This document shows, in pieces, positions 5,480-5,737 of a DNA stretch of 5,737 nt (its first letter is position 1; each line of letters opens with the position of its first letter). Location: the NCBI GenBank assembly GCA_005881295.1, contig VBHS01000225.1:1-5737 (forward strand), written 5' to 3'. The position numbers and the translations under genes are program-made. The notes below the pieces were generated by a model that was given only the letters and a program-made list of their open reading frames with translations, had not been told where the DNA came from and made no database searches. The stretch is from Chloroflexota bacterium (GTDB taxonomy: Bacteria; Chloroflexota; Ktedonobacteria; Ktedonobacterales; Ktedonobacteraceae).

Positions 5480-5737
5480 TTCCAGGAGATGAGAATGTAT
5501 CCCCTAAATGCAGCGTTTTTGGGCACAGTTTGAGCGGGCAAGACAACGTTTTTCCATCCCCTCAAGCAACTACCAGTATCAACGCATTACCTGTACCGGC
5601 GAGAGGGACACAGGCTTGTGATCTCCTGCATGATTTGTTCTTGAGAACACCCCTGCCCTAAGGGAGGGATAGAGAAGAGGGGAACGAATGACTCTATTGT
5701 AGGCCTGGCCTTTCTCTCATCTCCCAAAAGGTGGGAG
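5480..5737. other. Upstream region of gadB with no convincing gene
   Basis: I see no supported gene in this stretch. There is a 12-codon plus-strand frame (5495-5533, MYPLNAAFLGTV) with AGGAG 6 nt upstream; a C-rich stretch followed by a purine-rich one (5649-5682); and a 6-bp hairpin CTCCCA / TGGGAG (5721-5737) ending exactly at the window edge, whose 3' context on the plus strand is not visible. Confidence 0.5.

Noticed and set aside
5721..5737. Terminator at the right window edge
   Set aside because: The 6-bp stem CTCCCA / TGGGAG ends at the last base, so its downstream context on the plus strand is unseen; on the minus strand no T-run follows.

Overview
The window looks like a chromosomal segment of a free-living bacterium with moderate GC. 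Four protein genes all lie on the minus strand, with intergenic gaps of about 100 to 310 bp. In transcription order (right to left) they are a glutamate decarboxylase (gadB-type), a DUF2252 protein, a six-helix voltage-gated-type potassium channel, and an AI-2E/PerM-family membrane transporter that runs off the left edge. Shine-Dalgarno sites are clear. The moderate GC, a repeat-bearing intergenic region with the widespread 'ATCCTGAGCG...AGGAT' motif, and this mix of accessory genes are compatible with a large-genome soil bacterium such as a Chloroflexota/Ktedonobacteria member. That taxonomic guess comes from memory and style, not from a marker gene, and is weak.

Layout. Bases 1-1133: 3'-truncated AI-2E family transporter. 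1134-1369: intergenic, with a candidate extended -10 promoter and short repeats. 1370-2203: potassium channel, whose true start is most likely the internal ATG at 2203 and not the longer TTG-initiated frame reaching 2272. 2204-2442: intergenic, holding a 129-bp inverted-repeat element (2291-2419) with three copies of one 19-bp arm and a compact palindromic motif in its core. 2443-3867: DUF2252 protein (start again moved inward, to an ATG with a good ribosome binding site). 3868-3963: short spacer. 3964-5430: glutamate decarboxylase with all expected PLP-site motifs and an unusual His-containing C-terminal tail. 5431-5737: gadB upstream region, with overlapping divergent -10 elements and no convincing gene.

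How the genes may work together. GadB consumes a proton while converting glutamate to GABA, and the K+ channel would affect membrane potential, so an acid or ion-stress theme is possible. No gadC-type antiporter or regulator is visible, and the repeat element and spacers separate the genes. Only gadB and DUF2252 (96-bp gap) are plausible candidates for co-transcription. I see no clear new multi-gene system. The most noteworthy items are the nested inverted-repeat element and the kinase-like motifs of the DUF2252 protein, which occur in an order opposite to that of ordinary kinases.
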